Part shown: positions 35,102 through 47,072 of the stretch, piece after piece
Layout: the number at the start of each line of letters is the position of its first letter
Numbering within the stretch: the first letter of the stretch is position 1
Assembly (NCBI GenBank): GCA_027186245.1
Contig: CP114498.1
Coordinates: forward strand, 8,425,001 to 8,489,000
Length of the DNA: 64,000 nt
Direction: 5' to 3'
Origin: Coriaria nepalensis
Lineage: Eukaryota; Streptophyta; Magnoliopsida; Cucurbitales; Coriariaceae
Notes under the pieces: model-generated
What the model saw: the letters and a program-made list of their open reading frames with translations, nothing else
Databases searched by the model: none
What the model was told of the DNA's origin: nothing
Made by a program: the position numbers and the translations under genes

Positions 35102-36413
35102 ATTTTTCCTCATAGCACAAATGGTTGATCAAATTTGTACTTAAGCCTTTGAAGACACCCTCTAATTTTTTTCTTCAAACTTTTTTCTTCATTATCGATC
35201 CGCGGGTTCCGGATGTCGATCCGGTCGAACTGTATAAGAATAATAACAAAAAATATAATCTTTTTACTCCATTGCCGAGTTTTGTGATTGGGAAATTGTT
35301 GCAGAACCATATAAAAAGAAAAAAAAAAAAGGAAAAATCTCATAAAAAGAAGAAAGACTAATAAGATTAGTAGTTATATCGAACAGCTTATAATATTTGA
35401 TGTGAGAAGTAGATATGATTTTTATTATATTATAACTGAAGTGATTATGTATCATATTGGTCCGAGAATTGTCATTGTCAGAAATTCTACAATAACTTAT
35501 GCTGATACTCTAGATCAATTAGATTAGGTTTGTAAAACAAAGCATTTGACGTTCAGTCTTTTGTTACATACAAAATTTGCTCCATATTTTTTTGGAAGTG
35601 ACGTGGAAACGGACATGTGTGTCACCGATTGTGACTGGCGGAGGGCTTATCTTGCTAAGTCTAGGACCCATCGACCGACCAGGCAAACGGAACTTTAGGA
35701 GTTCCGGATTTGGTACATCCCTCATTCGACAATCCGTATTGATGTGCTCGCACCGAATCCAATTTGGGTTAAGACTCTTGACTATGAGCCAAGGCCGAGT
35801 TGGTTTAAGCTCCAGAAATCTCTAACTCTGCTTATAAAAGATGAGAGAAGGGAAACAAGGAAAATGAAAATTCCAAACATGAGAAAACCAGGAGTTGATA
35901 AGGTTTAAAAACACCAGAAGATAAATAACGAACATAATTTTATTTACATACAAAATCGACCGGGGCTAAACAGTACATGTTCTATACAGATTTTTTTCTC
36001 ACGGTGATCACTTTCAAAAAAAAAAATAATAATATATATATATATATATATAATACTAAAATAAACAGACCCTCCCGACATGACCTCATATATTACAAAA
36101 TAGAGCATAACAAGCTCTCCACATTCAAACTCTATCCTCTCTAAGAGACACGGTTATGTCTTTTTATCTTTATATGCTCAAGACCCAACTACTTACAAAC
36201 AGTGATCACCAGCCAAATAAAGAAGGAAAAAAAGAAAAGAAAAAAAAAAAGAGATATCATTTTTATACACTACTAAGAGACCTTAAATTTCTTACTTCAA
36301 AAAGATTTCAAAATTCCCTCTTGTTAATAAGAAAGCTCACTGTGTTGATGGATTGAAATTTGATGGCGATTAGAGCTCCTCCTAGTATTTACACTTCAAA
36401 TTGTGGGAGTGTT
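35102..36413. other. Intergenic between RbcS copy and the minus-strand gene
   Basis: AT-rich DNA with purine-rich tracts near 35310-35355 and 36228-36250 and a TA repeat at about 36033-36050. The open frame 35577-35825 has no recognised domain. The right end is the 3' flank of the gene at 36414-37324. Confidence 0.5.
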
Positions 36414-37324
36414 CTAAGCAAATGCTGGGATCCTAGAACTTTGGCGATCCCGGTTAAGACAGTCAAATCCTTCTACTCTAACTGGAGCTGGTTTAAGCCC
36501 GAATTTCATTCTAGCACACCCTCCAACGACTCCTCCGATTCCTCCTTTATGAGTGGAAGATGGTGAAGATGGTGCATTGGATGGAGAGGGTAGTGGCAAG
36601 ACTGAAATTGGAGTGGGCTTTTCATCTCCGAATCGGGCATCTTGGGTTAATGGGTTGGAAACCCTACTAGGTGGAGACCCTGAAAAAAATGGGGGCGATA
36701 AAGCTACCTGGGTTGCAGATTGTTCTGCCCCAAGTTCCTCCTGTTAATAGCAAGGTATCAATACCACATATAAGAACACACACACAAAAAAACATGAAAC
36801 AATGAAGACACAATGAGGAAATCTAGAACAAAAATTGTAAAAGATCCCTTTATATTTTAGAGAAATTTTCTCCGGGACTAAAGGTGTGGGGATATTCATT
36901 TTGAAAATTCTTGTGGTTCAGTAAGCCGTCTATTGAAAATCCATCAAGTCTAGATCTAGCCTATACTAAATATGAATATCAAGTCAGATCAAGATAACTT
37001 CGAAAACTCACCTTCATTAAAATGATGTCAAGAAGCTCTGCCCCAGCTTCTGAGTCAGATACCTCGGCTTGGTAGCTGTTGACAAATTAGAAAAAGAGTG
37101 CAAACAATTAATATATTATCAGCCACCATCATCAAAAGGCATGAAATGGATTAGGAAGCTAACCTCATGTGCCATCTCAAGGTCCTAACTGAATTATGAG
37201 AAGGAAATCCAAATCGCCGAGGTTTGGGGCAAACAACTGGGTCCTTCAGATCACAGATCGAGGGAAAAGCCCGCGAATCTTCACAAAATACAAAGGCGTT
37301 CTGCTGAACCTTAATTTGATTCAT
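36414..37324 (-). CDS. Conserved plant protein of unknown function (183 residues)
   Basis: Three exons: 37324-37164, 37075-37012 and 36740-36414, total 552 nt with consistent phases and good GT-AG sites. The product starts MNQIKVQQNAFVFCEDSRAF and continues with a Pro/Arg-rich KPRRFGFPSH segment, an acidic middle (SDSEAGAELLDIILMKEE), a Pro/Ser-rich disordered linker and a conserved-looking C-terminus with GGCARMKFGLKPAPVRVEGFD and RIPAFA. I recall similar uncharacterised proteins in other dicots but cannot name a domain or function. No signal peptide or membrane segment. A TGCAG just upstream of the ATG suggests a leader intron. Confidence 0.72.
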
Positions 37325-38219
37325 CTTTAAAAAGCTGGTTCTTTTCTGCAGAAGAGTCGCCTATTCACAAGAAGATAAAGATAGAAAAAAATATTAGAGA
37401 CTAATTTCCACCACAAAATTCCAGATCCAACTAAATCAAATCAAAGAAAAGCCTGACAAGTTCAAAATCTCACTAAATCCATACTCAAATTAACTGAAAA
37501 AAAAAACCAAAAAACAAAATCTCCTTTTATTCATCTACTTTTCTCAGCAACCAAACAAAGAGTAACAAAATTCGGCTAATTCTACATCAGATCTAAACTC
37601 AATCCTTGGTGAAAACAAAGTTTTCCCTCCTCTACTGATTCATACGAAAACCAAGTAGAGAATCCTCCAGGCGACAAGCCAGTTTGGGACCTCTATCATT
37701 CACCTTAACCGACGAATTCGACTTATTACACACAACTTTATAAATAAGGTCAGAAAAAAATCTGGAATTTCAGATCGAAAAAAAAAAAAAATGACAGCTC
37801 AAGAGAAATTAAACGAAACTAAAAAAAAAATTCCAAAAATACAACTAAGATTCCTCTAGATTACCAGATCTGAGCATCGACTATACAATACGATTAATTC
37901 GCCCAAAAACAAAAACCATATATATGTATATATGAATTTCCATGGGCATCGAGCCAGATCTGCGTCGACCATAACTGGTTCAATAATCGGATAGAGAGAG
38001 TAGGAGAGATAAAAGAGAGAGAGAAAGAACCTGAAGGAGCCCTCCAACGGAAGGAAAATTGCAGGAGTCGGGTGGTCAGAGGAGGAGGCAGGAGGGGGCT
38101 GAAGATAGCTTTATAAGGGGGACGGATGATACAAGAACGCTGTCGTTTCGATCAATCTTTCTCTTTCCAAAATTATTAAATTCGCGAATTAAAGAATAAT
38201 TTTTGCAAGTGGATTATTA

Positions 38220-38222
<3 letters not shown>

Positions 38223-38253
<31 letters not shown>
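38223..38253. repeat. (GA)n microsatellite
   Basis: About fifteen GA units in a row; on the minus strand a CT-rich tract upstream of the unknown-function gene. Confidence 0.9.
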
Positions 38254-38254
<1 letters not shown>

Positions 38255-38661
38255 CTGTGTTTGTCTTAAAGATCGCGTGGTTTCGTAGCTGGGCAAAATA
38301 GTTGGACAGTATTTTTCGGTCCGATCCAATTCTCTCTTTGAAGAACAAAAGAAAAAAAAAAAAAACATTTCTTTTTCTCTGTCTTCTGACATTTTCTTTC
38401 CGTTTAATAATATTGTAGTAATATGACGTGGAAAAACCACGTGGGATATTTTCGGTAATTAAAAATTAAAAAACATTAAAGTCATAAAAATAAAAATATA
38501 ATAAATAATCGGATAAATAAATATAATAAGGTCAAAATTATTTATTTATTTATTTTAAATCTTAAGAATTTAAAAGAAAATTCAAAGTTACATGACGTTG
38601 ACTAATCATATTCGTAATTAATTAATTAATTAAAAGAAAATTCAAAGTTAAAGAAAAATGA

Positions 38662-38697
38662 AATGAAAAAGAAAAAGAAAAAGAAAAAGAAAAAGAA
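38662..38697. repeat. (GAAAAA)n hexamer array
   Basis: About six copies of GAAAAA in a row; the translated open frame over it is an artefact of Lys codons. Confidence 0.85.
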
Positions 38698-39185
38698 AAG
38701 GAGATTCGGTGTGATTGATCAAGCTGGCTTCCACGTAAGTCCTTTATTTGCTGTGTCCAACTCTAACTCTTTTTTTTTTTTTTTTTTTTTTTTTTGGGAA
38801 TCAGAAAAACTTTATTGGAAGAGAGAACTGAAATTCTTAAACGATGAATGTCACTTTTTTTTAATCCGATATTAATTAAAATATTATTATATATATAATT
38901 TAAATATGTAAAAATAATATATCAAATTAAATATAAAGGGAAAAAAAAAGTAAAAAAAAAAATTTATTGATTTTGTTGAAGATCTTATTGATTTAGCGCC
39001 ATTTTCGGACCGGGAAAGTGAGTGGGTCCCACGGTGTGTGATTTGTCAGAAATACTATATAAGCGATCACGAGACGTGCCGAGCTTTTGTCCTCTTATTA
39101 CACGACATGAGATGAGAGTATATATAAGACAATAAATATTTGCACGTGCTCTCACTTCAGTCCCATCATTCTGGCTTCAAAAAGA

Positions 39186-39275
39186 AAAAAGAAGAATGAA
39201 AAACCGAAGGTTCAAGCAAATAAGAATATTCCTTATATCAGGCCAAATGATGATGTTGAGGATCAAGTTGGACAA
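39186..39275 (+). pseudogene. Probable remnant of eS7 exon 1
   Basis: One frame reads a Lys-rich stretch then IRPNDDVEDQVGQ up to a GTAAGC donor at 39276. This resembles the usual eS7 N-terminus (acidic segment ending in a VAQ-like motif at an exon boundary). No ATG precedes it in that frame, and the next exon lacks an AG acceptor at the expected place (GCAA instead of GCAG). Confidence 0.45.
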
Positions 39276-39359
39276 GTAAGCTTTCTCCTTCATAGCCTAT
39301 CTCATTCATGTTTTTTAATCTCCAATAAATTCACTAATTCTAATTCATTGCAAATTTGT

Positions 39360-40192
39360 ATGCAATACCTTTCTTATTTGGAGAGTACAAATCCAGAGCT
39401 GAAAAGCGACCTAAAAGATCTCTATATTAATGGAGCACTGTAAGGTTCTAACTTCATTTTTGGCTTTAGTTTCTGCATAAGTTGTAATAGACCATTTTCT
39501 TCCCTCTTTCTTAAACTAACTATGCAGACAACCTGTTCTATTATACAGACATGTGGATGTTTCTGGAAGTCGCAAGGCTGCTGTTCTCTCTGTTCCCTTT
39601 AGGTTGAGGAAGGCTTTCCGCAAAATCCATCCCCGGCTTACTAGAGAGCTTGAGAAAAAGCTTAGCGGGAAGGTATACTTTTTGCTCCCTGCATGATTCT
39701 CTCTGTTCCAAGGCTGCTGTTCTCTCTGTTCCCTTTATGGTCTACTATTTCCACCTCAATTCAAGTTGTCCAAGTCTGAGCTGATTGTTTGGTAGGATGT
39801 TGTCCTGATTGCTAACCGAAGAATCGTACGACCACCAAAGAAGGGTTCGGCTCTTCAGAGGCCCCGTAACCGTACATTAACTGCTGTACATGATACGATG
39901 CTCGAGGATTTAGTGTATCCTGCTGAGATTGCTGGCAAAAGGGTTAGATATAGGGTTGATGGGTCTAAAATTATCAAGGTAATTTTCAATATGAGCAACA
40001 GGGGGGAAGGGGGGGAAAGAACTTAAAACCCCTTGTGCTTAATTAAATTGCTGGTTTTTATTTGCTTTTCAGGTTTTCTTGGATCCAAAGGAGAGGAACA
40101 ACACTGAATACAAGCTAGAGACATACTCTGGAGTTTACAGGAAGCTTACAGGGAAAGATGTTATCTTTGAGTACCCTGTTACCGAAGCTTGA
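39360..40192 (+). CDS. 40S ribosomal protein S7 (eS7), N-terminally altered copy
   Basis: eS7 is a small-subunit ribosomal protein. Four exons (39360-39439, 39549-39672, 39796-39978, 40073-40192) give 507 nt, 168 residues, against about 191 usually. The family core is well preserved: [100 protein letters not shown] and FEYPVTEA at the end. The frame is open throughout. The start chosen is the ATG created where the exon 2 acceptor should be. Either a shortened protein is made from this ATG or the copy is decaying. A second acceptor (TATGCAG at 39523-39529) would add about seven residues before HVDV. Confidence 0.65.
39573..39737 (+). repeat. 29-bp exon segment repeated in the next intron of eS7
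   Basis: Bases 39573-39601 (within exon 3, beginning CAAGGCTGCTG) recur exactly at 39709-39737 inside intron 3. The copies are 107 bp apart and in the same direction. Confidence 0.85.
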
Positions 40193-40869
40193 AGAGCTAG
40201 TATAGCTGGACATACATCTGTGTTTTTTTCTCTTTTTCGACGCGATGGTTTTCTAAATTGGCCTGATTTAGGTTACTTTTGTTACAAATTTTGACCGTTC
40301 CAAATGGGTGATGTTACTTTTATGAGAATGAAAAATTATATTTGAAGGCTCATATAGACATATACTATACTGTCATTTTACCTTACCACCTCTCTTCTAT
40401 TATTTGGATAGAGTTGCTTAAGATTTGGCTCTATAAAACAACAAATTTGAATAATATATCATACTCTGTCCTAGAAAGTTGTCTTATCTAAGCTGATGCT
40501 ACATAGATTTCGTGCTAAACAACGAAATAATCAATCTTTTTCTAAAGTGCAACATCAACCTCGTATCTTGCTTGCTCTACGTTGCAAAAGAATCATTAAA
40601 TTAAATTATAATAAAAATTGCTTCATCTTAATTCTGAATAGATGACTACATCTTTTGGCAACAAGAGAAAAAAAGGAAAAAAGAGAGGCTAAAACCACAT
40701 GAGTCATTCTTAGCCTACACTACAATTTCCACTACAGAGATGATGATCCGACATTACATAGGAGTACAACAATATACAGTAACATATAGGCATAAGTATA
40801 ACAGAAAAGTACAAGACAATATAATCTTAGCTAACAATATATTATAACAATAGTTATATCTTCTTAAGA
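40193..40869. other. 3' flank of eS7 and intergenic DNA
   Basis: AT-rich sequence with possible polyadenylation signals after the eS7 stop; no gene seen. Confidence 0.5.
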
Positions 40870-41853
40870 ATCTTTACTTCGAGCAAAATATGTCTACTAG
40901 GTGGCGTAAAAGAACCTGCTGTTTACTCCGGAACACTTCGAACAACCTTAAGCTCCTGGAAAGAAAAACAGAAACCAATGCGTCTGGCTTAAAGACAACG
41001 TGATCTCCTTACCCCTATGCAAAACCATATAAACATCAAATCTATTGCCACCAATTAAGAGCATTTACATATTTAATACAAACTCAGCATTATCATATCA
41101 GAATTCCCTTATAGTTCCATTCATACAAAACCATATGGTGGAAGATTTGAACAAAGAACACGAAGAAGATCTAATACCATTCATATTACTAGTTCTACCG
41201 AATCAGAACTATCATATGAGAAAACACCATTAATTGCAGAAGAAAAAAAAAATCTTAAACATTACTATATATACCTCAAGACTGACGAAACCGCATAAAG
41301 CTTCAAATTCAGTAACTGCTGATGCCATTTCAGGCTTATGATTTGCATCTTTGTAGATATTTGGCTGCAGCTTATGCAATCTCTTCGCCAATTCCTTATT
41401 CGGGTGCGCCTGTATCGACGACGCTTTCTCGATCGAAAGCACCTAAAAAAATAAAAACAAGAAACATTCCCTTAAGCACAATTAGATCCATTAAAAGATT
41501 GAACTTCCCTTCAGAATTTACAGAAATTCCAAACCTTGAACAAGAAGGGAAGGGAAAAACCCCATTTCTCAACGACCTTATCACCAAGCACATTACGGTT
41601 CTTCGAAACCCACGACTTGAGACTTACATTCTGGGATCCGGTCCGAACCAGAAACGACGGTCCGGTATCATGGGTTCCCATCCAAAACTCAGAGTAAGGC
41701 CGGTCCGGATCAATCTCTGAATCGGAATTCAGACCAAATAGCCTGGCCACCCTCCGAACTCTGCCCTCTGATTCCCCAATTTTAGTTCTGGACGGAGCAT
41801 TTTAGCTTGTAGAACTTTCCCTCCTTCGCGGTGACTAAAGAGTCCGACGCCAT
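40870..41853 (-). pseudogene. Truncated mannose-6-phosphate isomerase (PMI)
   Basis: PMI interconverts fructose-6-P and mannose-6-P, feeding GDP-mannose and ascorbate synthesis. Exon 1 (41853-41535) starts MASDSLVTAKEGKFYKLKC and carries EFWMGTHDTGPSFL and EKWGFSLPFLFKV. Exon 2 (41442-41275) has [26 protein letters not shown] and EFEALCGF, including the metal-site HxN..HKPE region. Exon 3 (from 40955) starts ELKVVRSVPE and hits a TAA. Lesions: a TAA in exon 1 just after CSVQN, where the family has Tyr before DWG; one extra base shortly after it that shifts the frame before the ARLFGLNSDSEID segment; the exon 3 stop; and absence of the remaining two thirds. Confidence 0.82.
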
Positions 41854-44800
41854 TGAGACGCAGTGACGAAGAAGGGGGGAAATTTTAAGGAGTTATGAGG
41901 AGATAAGGAAAGAGAGGATAGTGGGTCTCAATCTGTCTTTTGAGTTATAATCATTTTTATATTTTTATAGAGTTAGACGTACTATTTTTTTATATATAAT
42001 ATATATATATATTTTTTTTTAAAATGATCTTATATTAAATATCTATTTTTCTCCTCTAAATATGCTCTTTTTTATTTTTTTAAATAATATTTTAAATATA
42101 TTAAAATATTTTTAATTATTCACACATTTTAAATTTTATATAAAAATAATAATTAAATTATATTTTAAAAATATATAAATATTTTATGTATTTTTAAAAA
42201 AATTAATATTATACAATCCCGCACACCAAACAAGACACCATATAAACCAAAATTTATGTTCGGATGTTCTTTAAAAAGAAAAAAGAATTAAATTTTTTGT
42301 ATATTGATTTCGACGATTTAATAAGTGAAAAGAGAAAAGTTTAATTAAAATTTAAAAATTTTCTTATATTTAGAAAAAAAAAAAGTCTTTAACCATATTT
42401 TCTTAACAAAAAAAAATGAACTTATCTATCGTCTTTTTTCCCATCATGTCTAATCCTCTATAAATATCTAGAAAACCCTGAATGATGGTTGAGTTTATAT
42501 GGGGAAGTGAAGGGAACAATACACCCAATTCCAGGAGGGTTCCTAAAATAGTCCGTAAGATAATAAAGGAGAGATTGGATTCGAGTCATTTAACTTTTAT
42601 TTCTGGCCAGGAAAAAAAAAATGCAGCTTTTATTCGATTCATACCTTTCCAACTTATTCAAAATAGTGTCATAAATGGAAGCACCTTTTCATTTCTTAGA
42701 TATATATTAAATAAGTCAAACAATGTGCTCAATAATCTTTTAGATATGCTTTATTATTAACTAATCAGAACAAATTCTAGCTGCTAGCATATAATATTAT
42801 CTTCTATCTGCAAATCATATCTTGAAAAGAATATTTTTATCTTTGAAATTCTCCATCACTTGCTTTTCTTGTTTCGAGGCATTAGGTCTCTTCAGGCACA
42901 ATGATCTCTCTACTTTTCAGTTTGGAAAGGAGTTCTCAAATTCTGTTCGATTTTCAAACTCAGTATCTGAATACGTTGTTTCAAGCATTTTATGTTTAAA
43001 CTCCCTTTTTACTTCATATTTTATCGAACTCGAGTTATGAATTATCTACCCGAAATGTGTAGTTAGACATTCGAGTAAGCTATGTATAATCTTTAGCACA
43101 TCTTTTGTCTTTTGAATTTCCATTTTCAATCTGTCACCTCCCTTTACACGTTACTGAAACAATGAGAATTATCTACACTTTGATGTTGCCCTCAGATCAA
43201 TATGCTGCGAGCTTATGGACCAAGTTGCAAAGTCAACCTACAAGAATCCACAGCTTGCACAGCAGTACTTAAGATTGAAGAAATGAAGAAGATAGTGGGT
43301 GACTGTGTGCTATAGGACCAATGGTGTTAGATCATGTATGATATAGATAATAATTAGATAATGAATTAATGATTTTTTCTTTAGTTATTTAACAATCTAT
43401 AGGGGATTGATTTTACTGTAATTTTTATATATCCTCAAAATCTATCCATTAGTCTATTGCAGAGGTGAGAAATTATCTTCTACATGAGAGATGTATATTA
43501 TCGACATGAGTAAGAGATGGTGGATAGAGTAGATCTTTCCCACATGTATGGATTATGGCACATAATTGACATGGAAGGAGAAATCTTAGAATGCCTTTAG
43601 ATGGATATTTTGGACCAATGACATGATGTTACATAAACAAATGAATTAAGGTCATTATTTTTTGTTTTTTATTTTTATTTCCGAGATATCTATATTAGTG
43701 GAGAATATGTTTAATTATTACTATCTAATTAATTCATCCATCTAACTTGCCATCGCTGATATTGAAAGTTTTTAATATCTATTTCTTTCGAAACCGATTG
43801 ATATTAGATTCTAAAAATTTGTATTTGTAAGTTTCAAACTAAACCTTGAAGTGAATCCGATGTAAGGTTTAATTATCCAAGTTGAATCCCTTGATTCTTG
43901 CCTTTGTATTTTTATTCTCATAAAAAATGAAGCCAGTATATTCTTGATTCCACAACTTTATTCTTCACTAGACAAGGAAATATTGGTAGAGCTTTTCAAG
44001 TGTTACCGCCTTGGATTCTTAAACCTAAGGCTTGGGATAGATATGGATAAAGTGATGCCTTAATTTGCTTTTCTAGCTCGAATCCTGCAATTGACTATTA
44101 CAACATTGTTTTATACAACGCATAAACATTAGACATGCTCCTGTTTTATACCTAGCTATATATATAATATCAAAGGAAGGACAACATAAATTCTCTTGAC
44201 CCTTGGGTTAGGGAATAAGTCATTATACTTTACATAACCAAGTTAGATACCACTTTAGTTCGGAAACTTCTTCTAGTTTGAAAATAGAACAATAACATTT
44301 TTGGATTTCTCTATTCGTTATTAACTCGTTTTGAGTTGAAACGGCAAAGCTCTACATGATATACGTGTATTAGAGTTCGGACCTATACATGATGGACTAA
44401 TCATCACACGCCGAGAAAACGTATAGGTAGTTAGCTATTCAGTATTAGTCTCCTAGATTCACCTAGGAGGCTAGGACAAGCTTCCATGTGATTAGACTGA
44501 ATCACATATATCTAGTTGCAACATAGTTCGGCCGAATCGCTTAGGTTAAACTGCTAGAACCAGCATGCACCTAAGTCAACGATGAGAACTAAACGCATAA
44601 TAAGCAAACAATGAGGCCTACGCCTTATATACTATAAGGATATTCCAAAAAGATTGGACACATATTGGTTAAAGAGAACATTTTCCGCATAAACAGTACA
44701 TGACTTAGTTTTGTTAACAAAAATTGTTTTAACTTGTAAGGCATGCCACGTGACATTAATTATGTTGGATCGATTCTTGGGAGTGGAGGCATAATATATA

Positions 44801-45215
44801 ATCTAAGGATTAAATATTCCTTGTGAGAAAAAAAAAAAAGTAGGGTATAAACTTTAAAGCCGGCGAAGAAATCAACGATTAACATGTTCGGTTATCATTT
44901 AATGAGAATAAGTAGAATAAGTAGAAATAATAGTTCACGAAATCATTTTTAACTAATGACATGTTTAATTAAATGGGTGGAGAATTAGTAGAATGAATCT
45001 AATGATGTTTTAGATCAATTCTATATATTCTCACCCCATAAAAATTAAAAAAAAAAATTTCAATTTTAACGTAACAGAAAATTAAAATGATTATCATTCT
45101 CTTTTCCGTGAATGATAACCAAAAAAATGTCATAAGCTTCCTACACAACAGCATAATGATAATAATAATAATAGTAATTGATTAATAAATAATATTTTGC
45201 ATGCAAGTCAGCCTC
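41854..45215. other. AT-rich intergenic region of 3.4 kb
   Basis: No confident gene. 41930-42420 is extremely AT-rich. A possible isolated terminal exon follows a CCCTCAG acceptor at 43189-43195; see the findings. Open frames 42482-42760 and 42822-43040 have no recognised features. Confidence 0.45.
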
Positions 45216-45223
45216 TATAAATA
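45216..45223 (+). promoter_or_regulatory. TATA box of MIR477
   Basis: TATAAATA in the context CTCTATAAATAGGC, 81 bases before the base of the hairpin; a transcript start about 30 bases downstream would give a normal primary microRNA leader. Confidence 0.6.
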
Positions 45224-45296
45224 GGCAGCTGATGAGAGTGGGTTTATCATTCAGTGGAGCACTTTGAGTTACTTGCATGAGTGAAAACGAAGATGT

Positions 45297-45408
45297 GGAG
45301 TGGGTATACAATCTCCCTCAGAGGCTTCCAATAGTCCTTACATTCTACTTTTAACTGAGTCGTGTTGGAGTATTGGCCGCAGCTGGGGGAGCTTGGAAAC
45401 CTCACTCC
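45297..45408 (+). ncRNA. MIR477: MIR477 microRNA precursor
   Basis: The 5' arm contains ATCTCCCTCAGAGGCTTCCA plus one A (45311-45331), which matches the mature miR477a sequence I know from poplar. The 3' arm (about 45371-45394) pairs with it: in a 24-position alignment 19 pairs form (one G-U), with small internal bulges only. The base of the hairpin closes with GGAGTG (45297-45302) against CACTCC (45403-45408). The loop is about 40 bases. An upstream TATA box supports an independent gene. Reported targets of miR477 differ between species (GRAS-type and defence genes), so no target is assigned here. Confidence 0.85.
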
Positions 45409-47072
45409 TGCTTGATTATAATGATATATATATATGTATCTGTATCTATATATAGATTCTTATGTCTAGCTTTCAGATGGATTCTGGGTAAATATTATAC
45501 AATGTTTATCTATTCTTCACAGGTTTTCATATATTCTTCACTTTATTTTGGACATTTTTTGGTAAATAGGGTCAGATATTTCTGATCGGTTTGCGTGGTG
45601 GCTGTTATCTGGATGGAGTTTTGGGTGGTAGAGCATATACACAGTAGCGGAGAAGCTGGCATTCTCATTTCCTTGTTCGACAATGCAAGTCTAGAAGTTT
45701 TAACCAACCTTGTGGAGTTATGTGTATTTAGGTATTATTATATATGTTTTCTTCTTCAGTTATTCTCATATGTTCCCTTATTCTTAAATTTTCCTTCTGT
45801 TATTCCTTGAATTGATTATGTCCTACAATGATTCCATATGTACCAGAAAATAATAAGAGCTGTTGTGGTTATGGTCGGAAAATCCCCTCCGATAATAAAG
45901 TCGGTATTTAAAAAAAAAAAATCAACGTGTATGAGAGTCAACCATCGGATCGGAGCATATTTTGTCTCAACTCTTGAAGACTCCAAAAGAAGGTCTTCTC
46001 ACTTCTGTTCATCATATAGATATTGGGGGTGCATGCCATTCATCACCCAAAGTAATATTGTAATACAATTTGCCAATTAGGAATTTCATTCATTACATAT
46101 ACTAATTAAAGTATAATATAGAGCGTTACACATATATAGGAAATAAGATATGCCATATTAGAACTTCTTAACATGGCTCTTTAAACAACATTTAACTTCT
46201 ATTTAGTTATATATATCAATTAGTAGTTAGATTGGGGATCAATTAAAATAATAAATGAAATTATTTAATAATTCTTTTGATTTTAATTATATATTTTGAT
46301 GTTCATAATCATTTAATAATATTTTAGTGAAACTTAAATTTGAACAATCTAGCAATTGAAATTAAGAATCACTAAAGTTAACATGGTATCATTAAGTAAG
46401 AGATGTCGGAAATCACCTATTAAACAACCTTCGACACGAAGAAACCGATCCAAACTAGAAGGGATATATGTCGATTATAATGAAGCATGATCAGTTAGCT
46501 ATAAGGTACCTTCTTAATTCAATTTTATAAACTTGCAACATTAAACCGTGAAGGTTTTTCTTTTTCTTTTTCTTCTCATATAGGCTTATTTCTCTTACCT
46601 TAATTTCCGCGTCTAACATGACATTGTTTGGTTTGGTAAACAAGAAAACGAACGTTAGTTTCTGATGATCATTGACTAAATTCCGAGTGACTCTCTTGTT
46701 CATAAGAACTCGCAAGTGTTCTTTTGAGGTAAGATTATTCATTTGTTACGCTCACTATTCATTTTTGAACGTAGGAACTCGCGAACATGATTTTATTTTT
46801 TTTCTATAAAACTGGTTTATGAGAGATTTTCTCATGTTATTTTAAGAAAAGCATGAAAATTCAATGATGAAAATTCAATGATGAATTCAACGATGAAAAT
46901 TCAAAGAAAAATGACAAACAATGAACGTAAATGGTATAAATATAAGAAGAATAAGATCGATGGCCAATATTACAAAATTAATATCATGATCAAACCCTAA
47001 TTAAATTCCAATGAACATTACATATATATGTATCCGATAAGTTAATCAATCATGAGTGTATATATATATATA
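45409..47072. other. Downstream of MIR477, then intergenic
   Basis: Probably the 3' part of the primary microRNA transcript followed by AT-rich DNA. Open frames 45373-45585, 45595-45810, 45838-46080 and 46491-46742 show no family features. Confidence 0.45.

Larger units (their letters stand above)
37325..39185. other. Leader/promoter of the unknown gene, then low-complexity intergenic DNA
   Basis: 37325-38110 is the likely leader and promoter of the minus-strand gene. Beyond it the DNA is rich in simple repeats: (GA)n at 38223-38253, a GAAAAA-type array near 38662-38697 and a poly-T tract near 38769-38795. No other gene is supported. Confidence 0.5.

Noticed and set aside
38663..38875. Frame beginning with a poly-Lys tract
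   Set aside because: Created by the GAAAAA array and a poly-T tract; no real protein features.
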